A stretch of 64,000 nt of DNA from Roseivirga sp. (GTDB taxonomy: Bacteria > Bacteroidota > Bacteroidia > Cytophagales > Cyclobacteriaceae): the NCBI GenBank assembly GCA_021404565.1, contig JAAWWF010000002.1:372001-436000 (forward strand), written 5' to 3'. Positions within the stretch are counted from its first letter, which is position 1, and every line of letters begins with the position of its first letter. This document shows positions 7,546-16,443 of this stretch, piece by piece. The notes below the pieces were generated by a model that had not been told where the DNA came from, searched no databases, and was given only the letters and a program-made list of their open reading frames with translations. Both the position numbers and the translations under genes were made by a program.

Positions 7546-10152
7546 ATGAATATCGAAAACTCACATCCACCTAAGCTGGCAGACAGGATTCTTAAATGGT
7601 ACTGCTCCCACGATTACTTCGAAGAAGTACAGGGAGACCTGCATGAGTGGTTTTATCAGCGTGTGGAAGAGGTAGGTGTAAAAAAGGCCCGAAGATATTA
7701 CTACCTCGATGTAGTCAGGTATTTCCGCTCATTCCGATTGAAGAACACCTACAAGCTCAGCAACAACTCAAAATTTCTCTATATGAAGACCTTATTCAAA
7801 CTCACTTTCCGCAATCTCCGCAGAGATGGTCTCTCTGCGTTCCTGCGGATTGGCAATCTCAGTCTGGGCATTGTCGTGTTCTTACTCACCCTGGTGTATG
7901 CCCGCTATGAGCTCAATTATGACACCTTTCATGACAATCATGAGCGGATTTATCGCATGGGGCACACCCTGAGAGGTAATCCCTGGGCGGCAGGCCCGAC
8001 CGGCCTGGGTGCTTTTTTACAAAGCGATATGCCTGAAGTTGATGTAGCCACCCGGGTAATGCCCGTGCAGGAATCCTGGCTTAAACGGGGTGATGTAATA
8101 TTCAATGAAAAGAATGGTCAGTTTGTAGATGAGAGCTTTTTTGAAGTATTTAAGCATCAGGCGATAGATGGTGTTTTAAGTGAAGCGCTTAAAGACATTC
8201 GTTCTGTGGTGTTTACGGAGAGCATGGCCTTGAAATACTTTGGTGACGAGAATCCAATTGGCCAAACCGTGGAGTTTGGTGATGAAAGAGGAAAAACCCG
8301 GATTGTAACAGCCGTAATTGAAGATGTTCCGGAACAGTCTCACCTACAGTTCGATTTTCTGCTACCCATCATGACCTTCGGAGAACGTTTCACTACGCGC
8401 TGGAGAAATTGGGGTACGTATAACTATGCCAAATTGCACGCAGATGCCGATCTGGAAGCCTTGACAAAAAAGGTCAAGCAAGGCTACATGGATGCCTATC
8501 CGAATAATGACCCCAGTATGCTGGATACTTTCGTGACACCCATTACTGATATTCATCTGAAGACTAATCATGAAAAAGAGCTGGCCGATAATGGTAATAT
8601 CAGCTATGTGTACGTACTGTTGTCAGTGGGAGTATTCGTTTTATTGATCTCCTGCATCAATTTTGTCAACCTCTCGGTGATCAAGGGTCTGGATCGCGGA
8701 AAGGAAGTAGGACTTAGAAAAACCATCGGAGCCTCTGGAAGGCAGGTTGTTGTTCAGTTTTTGGGTGAGAACCTGATCGTTATTTGTTTGGCTGCATTGT
8801 TAAGCCTTATTGCCTTGGCTGTACTGGCCCCCGTTTTTAGAAATTTCTCCGAACTCAACTTGCCCCTTAACGGACTTTACAACACCGATATTCTATGGCC
8901 GGTTGTCATACTTATCATTGTGCTTGAACTCATCTGCGGAGCGTACCCTGCTGTGGTTCTGAGCCGTTTCAAACCAGCGAACATCCTGAAAGTGGGAGGT
9001 AAAGGGGCATTGAGCAACCGCAGACTTGGTTTTTTGCGCAAGGGCCTTATCGTTTTGCAGTTTGGTATTTCCCTGGTATTGATTGTCAGTTCATTCCTCA
9101 TTTACGATCAGGTAAGCTATATACAGAACCGGGATATGGGGTTTGAAAAAGACCAGGTGTTAGTTATTACCCTGGAAGACGAATTACGTTCCGGGTTTGC
9201 CAGTTTCAGAGATAAGCTCAATGGAATCAGCGGTGTGAGGTCGGTGTCGGCTTCCTCTGATGTTCCGGGATATCGCATTTCTATAGAACCTCTTGAGGAA
9301 CTTGACATTACAAGGGCAGATGACTTCAGCGCACCTGAAATCAGGGGCATTATGACCGATGATGAATTTGCAACGGCTTATGGCCTGGATATTCTTGAAG
9401 GGAGAGACTTCAGAAAAGGCCTGCCCAGGGGTGTGACCGAGTATTTGCTAAATGAAGCAGGGGTTAAGCATGTTTTTGAGGGGCGTGATCCGCTCGGCAA
9501 ACGTGTCGTTTATAGAGGAGATACCGGCAGGATTGTGGGAATCGTAAAAGACTTTAACTACAAAACCATTCACTCTGAAGTAGAACCCCTGGTAATTGGT
9601 TCAAGACCCCGCTGGAACATGGCATCGATTCGCTTCGATCCCCAGCGAACGAAGGAAGTACTGGATGGTATTGCAGACTTAAGCGAAGAACTCTTTCCAA
9701 GCCTACCTGCCATCGAAACTGAGTTTTTAAGCGCGCGTTTTGCGCAATTGTACAAGGCAGAAACTAAGCTTAAGTCGTTGGTTTGGCTATTTTGTCTCGT
9801 TTCGATACTGCTGACTATGTCAGGTATATTTGGAGTTGCCACCTATATCGCCAGGCAGAAGATGCGGGAGATTGCCATTCGTAAAGTACTGGGAGGCAGT
9901 ATTGCCTCGCTCTTCCAGCTGATGTCGAAAAGCTTTGTGTTGTTGCTCATTGTGTCTGTCCTGATCGCACTTCCCTCGGCCTATTACTTATCAGGTTGGT
10001 GGCTACAAAACTTTGCCTATCAGGTACCTATAGGGTTGGCAGGCTTTGTCTTTTCAGCCTTGGGAGTGTTCATGCTGGTATTGCTGAGCTCAGGTCTTGT
10101 TACCCTGAAGGCCGTTCGGGCCAATCCTACAGAAGCCTTAAAGAGTGATTAA
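7546..10152 (+). CDS. FtsX-type permease with N-terminal prefix domain
   Basis: This 868-aa permease has the two periplasmic-domain/FtsX blocks of the 4109 protein plus about 80 extra N-terminal residues. The extension (KLADRILKWYC...FEEVQGDLHEWFYQR...RRYYYLDVVRYFRSFR) is the permease prefix domain found only when a PadR gene lies directly upstream, as here. The membrane core starts at TLFKLTFRNLRRDG. FtsX signatures are GLDRGKEVGLRKTIGAS and ARQKMREIAIRKVLGGS. The cognate ATPase is not nearby. The prefix domain may sense or contact the PadR protein or the cytoplasmic face; that is inference. Confidence 0.92.
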   Translation: MNIENSHPPKLADRILKWYCSHDYFEEVQGDLHEWFYQRVEEVGVKKARRYYYLDVVRYFRSFRLKNTYKLSNNSKFLYMKTLFKLTFRNLRRDGLSAFLRIGNLSLGIVVFLLTLVYARYELNYDTFHDNHERIYRMGHTLRGNPWAAGPTGLGAFLQSDMPEVDVATRVMPVQESWLKRGDVIFNEKNGQFVDESFFEVFKHQAIDGVLSEALKDIRSVVFTESMALKYFGDENPIGQTVEFGDERGKTRIVTAVIEDVPEQSHLQFDFLLPIMTFGERFTTRWRNWGTYNYAKLHADADLEALTKKVKQGYMDAYPNNDPSMLDTFVTPITDIHLKTNHEKELADNGNISYVYVLLSVGVFVLLISCINFVNLSVIKGLDRGKEVGLRKTIGASGRQVVVQFLGENLIVICLAALLSLIALAVLAPVFRNFSELNLPLNGLYNTDILWPVVILIIVLELICGAYPAVVLSRFKPANILKVGGKGALSNRRLGFLRKGLIVLQFGISLVLIVSSFLIYDQVSYIQNRDMGFEKDQVLVITLEDELRSGFASFRDKLNGISGVRSVSASSDVPGYRISIEPLEELDITRADDFSAPEIRGIMTDDEFATAYGLDILEGRDFRKGLPRGVTEYLLNEAGVKHVFEGRDPLGKRVVYRGDTGRIVGIVKDFNYKTIHSEVEPLVIGSRPRWNMASIRFDPQRTKEVLDGIADLSEELFPSLPAIETEFLSARFAQLYKAETKLKSLVWLFCLVSILLTMSGIFGVATYIARQKMREIAIRKVLGGSIASLFQLMSKSFVLLLIVSVLIALPSAYYLSGWWLQNFAYQVPIGLAGFVFSALGVFMLVLLSSGLVTLKAVRANPTEALKSD

Positions 10153-10224
10153 TTGGGGTTAAGTAGGAATATAATTCCCTTTAAGCTCCATACCCTTTTT
10201 CCCCCGGTTCCTAAGAGACTGGCT

Positions 10225-10274
10225 GTTGAAAATCAGCATTACCTTCAGGGTCGGGGTCAAAGCTGATTTTCAAC
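10225..10274. terminator. long inverted repeat between convergent genes
   Basis: GTTGAAAATCAGC (10225-10237) is an exact reverse complement of GCTGATTTTCAAC (10262-10274), with 24 nt between the arms. It lies between the converging permease and LytTR genes. There is no clear T-run, so it may be a bidirectional terminator or an mRNA-stabilising hairpin. Confidence 0.5.
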
Positions 10275-10308
10275 AATCGACTTTATGTACAGATACCGGT
10301 TCATGATC

Positions 10309-11103
10309 TTACAACCCGAACTTCTCTACAACCTGGTTTTTGTACTTGTTACCAATGTTAAAGGTTTCTTCATTGTGTAATTTCACCTTATAGTCACCAT
10401 TTCCGGATGAGATAAACTCCTTGACCTCGTCAATTTTGATGATGATTGATCTGTGAATGCGCATAAAAACGGTAGGATCCAGCTCGTTTTCAAGCTTGCC
10501 AATAGATTCCCTGATCACGTGTTTGCCTTCCAGGGTATAAAGGTCAGTATAGTTGTTGGCCGATCGGATAAACAGAATGTCATCTTTTCTAAGAAAATAG
10601 GTCCTGTTAGCCAGTTTTACCTTAATCCGGTCCGACAATTCTGGTACAAGATCTTCTTGATTTTCGCTCTTTTGTGTTAAGTAGTTTCTGGAGATCAGGG
10701 CAAAGATAAGGAGCACCATGGCATAACTGCCAAAGCCATTCCCCAGAATACCATCGAGCAATGTATTGCCAAAACTGGAGGTTTTTTGCACAAAGCTGCT
10801 GTTTCCCGGTAAGGTGGTTATTTGTACAAAAAGGCTGTTGTAGGTGAGATAGCTAAAGGCACTGATAATGATATGAAACAGGTACCATTTTGTGTCAAAC
10901 AACTCGGGGAACTTCTTTAAAAACTGAAGCCCGACAATGATTGAAATAAGTACCAGGCCAAACAGCCAGGTGTTTAGCTGCTCCCTCAAAACAAGAGAAG
11001 AAACCTCCATTTTGTCAACTAGAAACTGCAGCAGCAAAGAAAAGCCAACGAGGCTTGTCCAGATTAACCCGCAAAAGAGAATTATTTTAGCCCTTATTTT
11101 CAT
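10309..11103 (-). CDS. membrane-bound LytTR transcriptional regulator
   Basis: The 264-aa protein has about four N-terminal membrane helices (residues about 8-30, 45-65, 75-100 and 115-140) and a cytoplasmic LytTR DNA-binding domain from about 160 to the end. Landmarks of LytTR are ILFIRSANNYTDLYT, the conserved MRIHRSIIIKID segment and the terminal strand pair with NIGNKYK. There is no receiver domain, so the signal is presumably sensed by the membrane part. It is divergent from the secreted serine hydrolase at 11230, 126 nt away, and may control that gene. Confidence 0.88.
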   Translation of the reverse strand: MKIRAKIILFCGLIWTSLVGFSLLLQFLVDKMEVSSLVLREQLNTWLFGLVLISIIVGLQFLKKFPELFDTKWYLFHIIISAFSYLTYNSLFVQITTLPGNSSFVQKTSSFGNTLLDGILGNGFGSYAMVLLIFALISRNYLTQKSENQEDLVPELSDRIKVKLANRTYFLRKDDILFIRSANNYTDLYTLEGKHVIRESIGKLENELDPTVFMRIHRSIIIKIDEVKEFISSGNGDYKVKLHNEETFNIGNKYKNQVVEKFGL

Positions 11104-11229
11104 TGTTTTACCCCTGATACCCAGCTGTTCGCACCAAAAACCACTGGTTGGAAACAGTCATTCAATTCCTAAGCCTGGTGCCCTCACCAGGGCCGTATGT
11201 CAATATACTAACATTGATATACACAGCTT

Positions 11230-12699
11230 ATGAAACTAAAGTATTTAACGAAACTTATAAAGCCCTTCTACATTACCGCAACCCAGGTTTTACTATGTCT
11301 TGTGCTCACTTTTCCAAGTCAAAAAACCATTTGTCAGAGCTTTACACAAGAGCTGACGCTGGAAGAAGAACTGACCGAGATGGGGAACAAGTTTGTCGAA
11401 TTACTGAATGCTTCCTCTGAAGAAACAGCCCTGGAGCTTGGAAACCAGGTTTTTAAAGAGTCCAGTGCCAATGAATGGACCTTAGAGTTCAGAAAAGACT
11501 ACGGAAGTGTTGAGTCTGGCCGCATACGCCTGACAATAGGAAGTGAATACCAAACCGTTCATGTGATTGTGAAAGTAAAGAAGCTGAATGTATGGCGAAA
11601 CTTCCAGCTTGTCTTTGACAATGCACTGCCAAAACGATCCGGTCGGGTCAATATCGTACTGGCAGCAAGACCTGTGACCATTTCACCCGGACTCATCACA
11701 GAGCCCAGGGTGCAAACCGAACTCAAAGCCTATATAGATGAACTGGACGCTGAGGGAGCACTTTCAGGGAGTTTGCTGATAACCAAAGATCAAAAACCGT
11801 TGATTGAACGAGTTTTTGGTATAGCCAATCGAGAGAAGAACAGGCCAGTTACAGCGGAAACTCCATTCAACCTGGCCTCAGGTGGTAAGATGTTTACTGC
11901 GGTAGCCACCTTAAGATTGGTTAAGGCAGGCAAGCTCAACCTGAATGACCCACTGAACAAGTTTCTACCTGCTTATCCCGATCAGGCACTTGCCAAAAGG
12001 GTAACGGTAGCTCATTTACTTTCTCATACCTCAGGCCTGGGCGACTATTGGGATGATGCCTTTGAACAGCATTGGGATGAGATCAAGCAACACGCTGACT
12101 ATGTTCCTTTTATTGCAAAACAACCTTTGTTATCTGAAAAGACAGGCGAAGGAGTATACAGCAATTCGAATTTTATACTGCTTGGGCTCATTATCGAAGA
12201 GGTGGCCGGGCAGGATTATTATAGCCATATAGAAGAAACGATCTTTAAGCCACTTGCTATGACTCATACTGGTTTTTATGGCAAAGGTGATGAGGATATA
12301 ATTGCGGTAGGTTACCTCGATCTGGGAGGGGGAAATGCCATCAGGTCCAGAGTAGGGGGCAGAGGCAGCTCGGCCGGAGGTGTTTACTCTACCACCAGGG
12401 ATATGCTCAAGTTCAGAAATGCCGTTTTGAACTATAAGTTGCTAAGCAAAGAGATGCTAACTCTGGCTACCAGCGAACAGGCGCTCCTGGATGGCGGAAT
12501 GGCCTATGGATATGGCTTCAGCCTCTATGACTCATTTAGTGGTAGTTTTGGTCATGGAGGACGTGGTCCTGGTTCAGCGAGTACTTTTGATATTGACGAA
12601 TCATCCGGTCTTACCTTTATTACGATGAGTAGTATGGTAAATGGTGCCTACTCAGAGCTTTTGTTTACCCTTAAAGAAGTTCTAAGACGTGAAAAATAA
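11230..12699 (+). CDS. secreted serine hydrolase, beta-lactamase class C/PBP fold
   Basis: The 489-aa protein starts with a signal peptide (hydrophobic to about residue 30, ending near TICQS). A region of about 120 residues precedes the catalytic domain. SGGK at 217-220 is the Ser-x-x-Lys nucleophile motif, Tyr310-Ser-Asn312 is the YxN motif and HGG at 442-444 replaces the KTG triad, as usual in class C-like esterases and peptidases. These enzymes hydrolyse esters, D-amino-acid peptides or peptidoglycan fragments outside the cytoplasm; the substrate here is unknown. ATG 11230 fits the signal peptide. It is divergent from the LytTR regulator. Confidence 0.9.
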   Translation: MKLKYLTKLIKPFYITATQVLLCLVLTFPSQKTICQSFTQELTLEEELTEMGNKFVELLNASSEETALELGNQVFKESSANEWTLEFRKDYGSVESGRIRLTIGSEYQTVHVIVKVKKLNVWRNFQLVFDNALPKRSGRVNIVLAARPVTISPGLITEPRVQTELKAYIDELDAEGALSGSLLITKDQKPLIERVFGIANREKNRPVTAETPFNLASGGKMFTAVATLRLVKAGKLNLNDPLNKFLPAYPDQALAKRVTVAHLLSHTSGLGDYWDDAFEQHWDEIKQHADYVPFIAKQPLLSEKTGEGVYSNSNFILLGLIIEEVAGQDYYSHIEETIFKPLAMTHTGFYGKGDEDIIAVGYLDLGGGNAIRSRVGGRGSSAGGVYSTTRDMLKFRNAVLNYKLLSKEMLTLATSEQALLDGGMAYGYGFSLYDSFSGSFGHGGRGPGSASTFDIDESSGLTFITMSSMVNGAYSELLFTLKEVLRREK

Positions 12700-12783
12700 G
12701 TGAAGTGAGAGAGAATGGTCTTGATTTGAGGTAAGAGCCTATCAGATTTGCCCGAATGGCCGTGCGAATTGGCCTGAGATTTT

Positions 12784-12791
12784 TATATTTG
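12784..12791 (+). promoter_or_regulatory. TAnnTTTG promoter -7 element
   Basis: TATATTTG matches the Bacteroidota -7 consensus and lies 22 nt before the SRPBCC start codon. I see no good TTTG -33 partner at the expected distance. Confidence 0.45.
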
Positions 12792-12813
12792 ATAGAATCC
12801 AAACTTTTTAATC

Positions 12814-13347
12814 ATGTCAACTTTAACCATTATTTTAATCATCGTTGGTGCCCTGGTGCTGTTCGTGTTGGCCTTCGGTTTTGCCTCTCCGAGGCTGGCT
12901 ACCATGGAGCGATCTGTAATGATCAATGCCTCTGCCGACAAGGTTTTTCCCTATCTCAATAACCTTAAAACTTTCGTAGACACCTGGTCGCCCTGGACTG
13001 AAAAGGACCCCAATGCAACCCATGAATACAATGATATTGCCACTGGCAAAGGAGCCTTTTATTCCTGGAAGGGAGAGAAGAAGAAAGTAGGCGAGGGGAA
13101 TATGGAAATCATTAACAGTGAAGACAATAAGCGGGTACAGACCTCACTCTTTTTCAAAGGTCAGGGAGAGGCCAAGGCTGGCTGGACCATTGTTGAGAGT
13201 GGTGATGGTGTAAAGGTGACCTGGGACTTTGAATCCGATAATGGAATGAATCCTATTGGCCGAATCTTTGGCCGCTTTATGGATAAATTCCTTGGGCCTG
13301 ATTATGAAAATGGCCTGAACAAGCTCAAAAAGGTAGTTGAGGGATAG
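12814..13347 (+). CDS. SRPBCC (START-like) family protein
   Basis: The 177-aa protein has one N-terminal membrane helix (TLTIILIIVGALVLFVLAFG, residues about 3-22) and then a Bet v1/START-type ligand-binding fold. Family marks are ERSVMINASADKVFPYLNNL at the first strand and helix, WSPWTEKDP, and the closing helix RFMDKFLGPDYENGLNKLKK. Such proteins bind hydrophobic ligands in a deep cavity; the ligand is unknown. ATG 12814 places the helix correctly. It is followed by a bidirectional terminator shared with the converging DinB gene. Confidence 0.85.
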   Translation: MSTLTIILIIVGALVLFVLAFGFASPRLATMERSVMINASADKVFPYLNNLKTFVDTWSPWTEKDPNATHEYNDIATGKGAFYSWKGEKKKVGEGNMEIINSEDNKRVQTSLFFKGQGEAKAGWTIVESGDGVKVTWDFESDNGMNPIGRIFGRFMDKFLGPDYENGLNKLKKVVEG

Positions 13348-13370
13348 ATATTCCTTTAAAGAAGTAAAAA

Positions 13371-13397
13371 ATGCCAGCCCACCGGGCTGGCATTTTT
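13371..13397. terminator. bidirectional intrinsic terminator
   Basis: ATGCCAGCCC (13371-13380), loop ACC, GGGCTGGCAT (13384-13393), flanked by AAAAA on the left and TTTTT on the right. It serves the plus-strand SRPBCC gene and the minus-strand DinB gene, whose stop is at 13417. Confidence 0.92.
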
Positions 13398-13416
13398 TAT
13401 GTAAAGTCTTGATTTT

Positions 13417-14019
13417 CTACTTAGGAAATCCGGCAGAAGCCATTACTTCTCTCATTTGGTCAGTGTGACGCTTGGTATGACCGGACATAAAGATAATGGC
13501 CTGATATACGTCTATAGTACCAAAAGGCAATTGTCCGTAGCGATTGCGAAGATCATCAGTTGATTTCTTGGCAAACTCGATATGTTCTGCTCTCAATGTT
13601 TTGAACTCTTTCAAAACGTCTTTTAAGGGTTCCTGCTTTGCCTCCGGCTCAAATGGTGCCCGGGTTTTCACTTTCTGTTCCCTGCTTTCAATAATGCCTA
13701 ATAATTGTTCGTCACTCATGGCTACTTCAGAGCGCTTTGACGGATCCGCGTCTTGTGCCAGGCCTGCGCTTACAAATCCTGCCCAGATGTTCTGCTCAGA
13801 AAGTGTAATGTGTTTTACACATTCCGCGATAGACCAGGATTCGGCATCGGGCTTGTAGTTCAATTGCTCATCGGAAAGGTCTTTAATCACCTTCATCATG
13901 TCCATCTGAGTATCACTTAGGTGCTTTACCGCAAACTTGCGTTCCTCGTCAGTCATCTGCGCGCTTACGCTCACAACAACGAAGAGCATAGCTGCAAAAA
14001 ATAAGATTGTCTTTTTCAT
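13417..14019 (-). CDS. secreted DinB-like four-helix protein
   Basis: The 200-aa product has a signal peptide (KKTILFFAAMLFVVVSVSAQ) followed by a DinB/YfiT-type helical bundle. The metal-binding pattern is visible: His in AECVKHITLSEQNIW, and the HTKRH segment (MSGHTKRHTDQMREVM) near the C-terminus. Most DinB proteins are cytoplasmic metal-dependent thiol transferases or hydrolases, so export of this one is a common Bacteroidota variant. The thiol cofactor and reaction are unknown. It is monocistronic and shares a terminator with the SRPBCC gene. Confidence 0.85.
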   Translation of the reverse strand: MKKTILFFAAMLFVVVSVSAQMTDEERKFAVKHLSDTQMDMMKVIKDLSDEQLNYKPDAESWSIAECVKHITLSEQNIWAGFVSAGLAQDADPSKRSEVAMSDEQLLGIIESREQKVKTRAPFEPEAKQEPLKDVLKEFKTLRAEHIEFAKKSTDDLRNRYGQLPFGTIDVYQAIIFMSGHTKRHTDQMREVMASAGFPK

Positions 14020-14134
14020 GGTCGATTGTTTTTGTCTTTATAAACAGTGTAAGTTAATCAAAAGAAGCTGATTCGTGCTTCTTGTTTGTTGGACGAACAA
14101 GTACTAGCTTTTGGGACGAAAAAATCCAAAAAAA

Positions 14135-14401
14135 ATGGAATTCACTGAAATCATGGGCTTGGTAGGAGCCTTTCTCAGCAGCATCACCTTTATACCCCAG
14201 GTAGTACTGACCTGGAAAACCAAGAGCGCTAAGGACTTAAGTATGAATATGTTGCTGATAATTCTTACGAGCACCATTGTCTGGCTGGTTTATGCCATTC
14301 CTCAAAACCTGTTACCCGTTATTATTGCTAATTCAATCATTTTAGTATTAAGTAGCTGGTTGATATACTTTAAACTTACCCATAAAGAACCAGCGAATTG
14401 A
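14135..14401 (+). CDS. SemiSWEET sugar transporter
   Basis: The 88-aa protein is one triple-helix bundle of the SWEET/PQ-loop family. Helix 1 is IMGLVGAFLSSITFIPQVVLTW, carrying the Pro-Gln pair, then KSAKDLSMNMLL, a second helix, and PQNLLPVIIANSIILVLSSWLIYF. SemiSWEETs work as homodimers that pass mono- or disaccharides across the inner membrane. ATG 14135 gives the usual length; an upstream TTG at 14111 would add a Lys-rich octapeptide and is less likely. Its TGA stop overlaps the TTG start of the next gene. Confidence 0.9.
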   Translation: MEFTEIMGLVGAFLSSITFIPQVVLTWKTKSAKDLSMNMLLIILTSTIVWLVYAIPQNLLPVIIANSIILVLSSWLIYFKLTHKEPAN

Positions 14402-15270
14402 CACCCGCTTACGTCATCATAGCTGTCGTTCTGCTGGCTGTACTGTTGCTTTTCCGGAAGAAAAAGGTGCAGGCACTGACATTAGAGGAAATACCTGAAA
14501 AATGGAGAACGATCCTGACCAAAGAGGTGCGGTATTTCAGAGAACTGCCTTCTGATCAGCAACCAATATTTTTAAAAGAGATAGCTCGCTTTCTGGCCAG
14601 AATCCCGGTAAACGGAGTAGAGTTAGAGGTCACTTTGGAAGACAGGTTGCTGGTTGCCAGCTCTGCCGTTATTCCGCTGTTTGGTTTTCCTGATTTCGAT
14701 TACCAGCATTTAAATGAAGTGATTCTTTATCCGGGGCACTTCGACCGGGAGTTCAATTTCCACCAGCCAAAGGAGCTGATCACCGGTATGGTGGGTAACG
14801 GCCCGATGGAGGGTAAAATGATTCTTTCGCGAAAAGCCCTGCACATAGGCTTTGACAATACGCAGGACAAGCACAATGTAGGCATTCACGAGTTCATACA
14901 CCTCTACGATAAGGAGGATGGAGTCATTGACGGCATTCCGGAAGCTTTCGTTGACAAATCATTCGTTTTACCCTGGTTAAAGCTGATTGAGGGCAAGATC
15001 AAAGACATTCATGAAGATGAGTCTGAAATCAGGGACTATGGTGGTACCAACAATCAGGAGTTTCTGGCGGTAGCGGGAGAATACTTTTTTGAAAGACCAC
15101 ACCTGCTGCAGAAAAAGCATCCGGAACTTTATCAGATGATGGTCAAAACCTTTAATCAGGACCCCACGCAGCTTCTTTCCAGAAAGGAAGTAAAGGCAAA
15201 GCCTTTGGGAAGGAATAGCCCTTGTCCCTGTGGAAGTGGTAAGAAGTATAAGCAGTGTTGTCTGAAATAG
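14398..15270 (+). CDS. MtfA-family zinc peptidase with SEC-C tail
   Basis: Translation starts at TTG 14398, overlapping the upstream TGA in the string TTGA, so the two genes are probably translationally coupled. A membrane helix (residues 4-20) is followed by an M90/MtfA-type domain with HEFIH at 164-168. E. coli MtfA binds the Mlc repressor of glucose uptake and has aminopeptidase activity. The last 20 residues (NSPCPCGSGKKYKQCC) form a SEC-C zinc motif, absent from E. coli MtfA and known from SecA, where it contacts SecB or ribosomes. Coupling with a sugar transporter fits a link to sugar supply, but that is inference. Confidence 0.88.
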   Translation: MTPAYVIIAVVLLAVLLLFRKKKVQALTLEEIPEKWRTILTKEVRYFRELPSDQQPIFLKEIARFLARIPVNGVELEVTLEDRLLVASSAVIPLFGFPDFDYQHLNEVILYPGHFDREFNFHQPKELITGMVGNGPMEGKMILSRKALHIGFDNTQDKHNVGIHEFIHLYDKEDGVIDGIPEAFVDKSFVLPWLKLIEGKIKDIHEDESEIRDYGGTNNQEFLAVAGEYFFERPHLLQKKHPELYQMMVKTFNQDPTQLLSRKEVKAKPLGRNSPCPCGSGKKYKQCCLK

Positions 15271-15342
15271 TTATCAGTAATTGGTTAATGGTTATTAGTT
15301 TGGAAAGACTGTTTAACAGTGTGTCCAGACTGATGAACTCTT

Positions 15343-15500
15343 TCAGTCGCGCACGTTGCGAGACTGACGGGTGAGGATCTGATTGCATGTCGTAGGTTTT
15401 CCAAATTTGTGATGAATATGAGGTTGCTGAGACTGTGATCACAGTGAGTTTTTTTGGTGGAGTGCTATTCGTCCGATTACTACAAGTGGTCAGACGAATT
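15343..15500. repeat. two-hairpin intergenic repeat, copy 1
   Basis: It begins TCAGTCGCGCACG...ACTGACGGGTGAGG (15343-15376), a CAGTC/GACTG hairpin. It ends with a 38-nt near-palindrome at 15463-15500 (ATTCGTCCGATTAC, loop, GTGGTCAGACGAAT). The same two modules, in the same order, occur at 16039-16174. Confidence 0.7.
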
Positions 15501-15656
15501 TTCGAGGTCAAGGTCGGTACGGGACGTCAGACCGGTGTTTTTAGTAGATTAACCAACTTTTGTAGGTTTTTCAATTCATTTGCTTAGTGAAGGATTACCT
15601 TGGTTATTCTGTCAGGGTTTGGCTCAGCGTCTGCGAATTGATTTATACGGTTTGCT

Positions 15657-16000
15657 TTACTTTTCTTTTGTGTCTCCAAAAGAAAAGTAACAACCTGCCT
15701 GCCGTACTTAGGTACTAAGGCAGGCGTGAAGAAAAAGAGACGAACCTGCCTTTGCCGAAGCGGCTACGCGCAGGCCGGCATCAAAACCACCGGAGCAGAG
15801 GTGTACATGACACGGTCATTGTCAGCCAGTGGTCACGCTGATGTTCGATCCCCACCGCACACCGTACCGGGAAAGTTTTACTTCGTACAGTCTAATTCAA
15901 GTAGGATACCTTGAATAGTATCGGGATGACCGCACGAGGCCAGCGTTATCCCTGGCCAACCACCCTGTATTTAGCACTGTTTTCGGTTTGGCCCCCCTCC
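15657..16000. repeat. dispersed composite intergenic repeat, copy B
   Basis: TTACTTTTCTTTT (15657-15669) pairs with AAAAGAAAAGTAA (15678-15690). After a longer unique middle, the hairpin GGCCAG/CTGGCC (15938-15943 and 15952-15957) leads into the 45-nt module at 15956-16000 (ATTTAGCACTGTTTTCGG), which matches copy A at 2764-2808 and copy C at 21743. Confidence 0.65.
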
Positions 16001-16038
16001 AAGATGTGAGTGTTGGTTTTATGATGGTAAGGGTCCTC

Positions 16039-16174
16039 CGTCAGTCGCTCGCATTTCGCGAGTGACGGGTGAGGGTCTTTTTGCTCTCTTGCTCCATCGC
16101 TATAGTGATGGAGAAGAGGTCATTGAGCAGGCTAGTTGCTATTCGTCCGACCACTACAAGTGGTCAGACGAATT
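16039..16174. repeat. two-hairpin intergenic repeat, copy 2
   Basis: CCGTCAGTCGCTCGC and CGCGAGTGACGG (16039-16070) form a strong hairpin followed by GTGAGGGTCT. The palindrome at 16137-16174 has perfect arms ATTCGTC.GACCAC and GTGGTC.GACGAAT around TACAA. It differs from copy 1 by CC for TT in one arm. Confidence 0.7.
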
Positions 16175-16443
16175 CTTTGCTGAGGCTGTGACCTTAACAG
16201 ATGCTGTGCTGTTGGTATTGACAGAAACCTGGAGGCTGACCGCAGCCCCGATGGAAGCAATTGTATGAGCCTGCCTTTGTCGGCAGATAAAACCCGGAAT
16301 GGCCCTGTGGAGAGCAGGCGAGTGCGGACAGCGGGAAATGCTGCCCTGAAAAACAGTATTCGAATCATCCGAAAATCTTTTGACTAAACTCCCTTTTTAA
16401 CAGGCATTTAGGTAATTTCGCGCCACGAAAAAGAGACAGTGAT

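Larger units (their letters stand above)
15271..16440. other. 1.17-kb gene-free region packed with repeats
   Basis: No credible gene is present on either strand. The region holds an AT-rich TAATTGGTTAATGG repeat (15278-15300, resembling the reverse complement of 27209-27246), two copies of a hairpin/palindrome repeat (15343-15500 and 16039-16174) and one copy of the composite repeat (15657-16000). A 68-codon frame at 16062-16268 merely translates the second palindrome. Confidence 0.7.

Noticed and set aside
16062-16268. 68-codon reading frame in the repeat region
   Set aside because: Its most protein-like stretch is the translation of the palindromic repeat; there is no domain, no ribosome site and no homology that I recognise.
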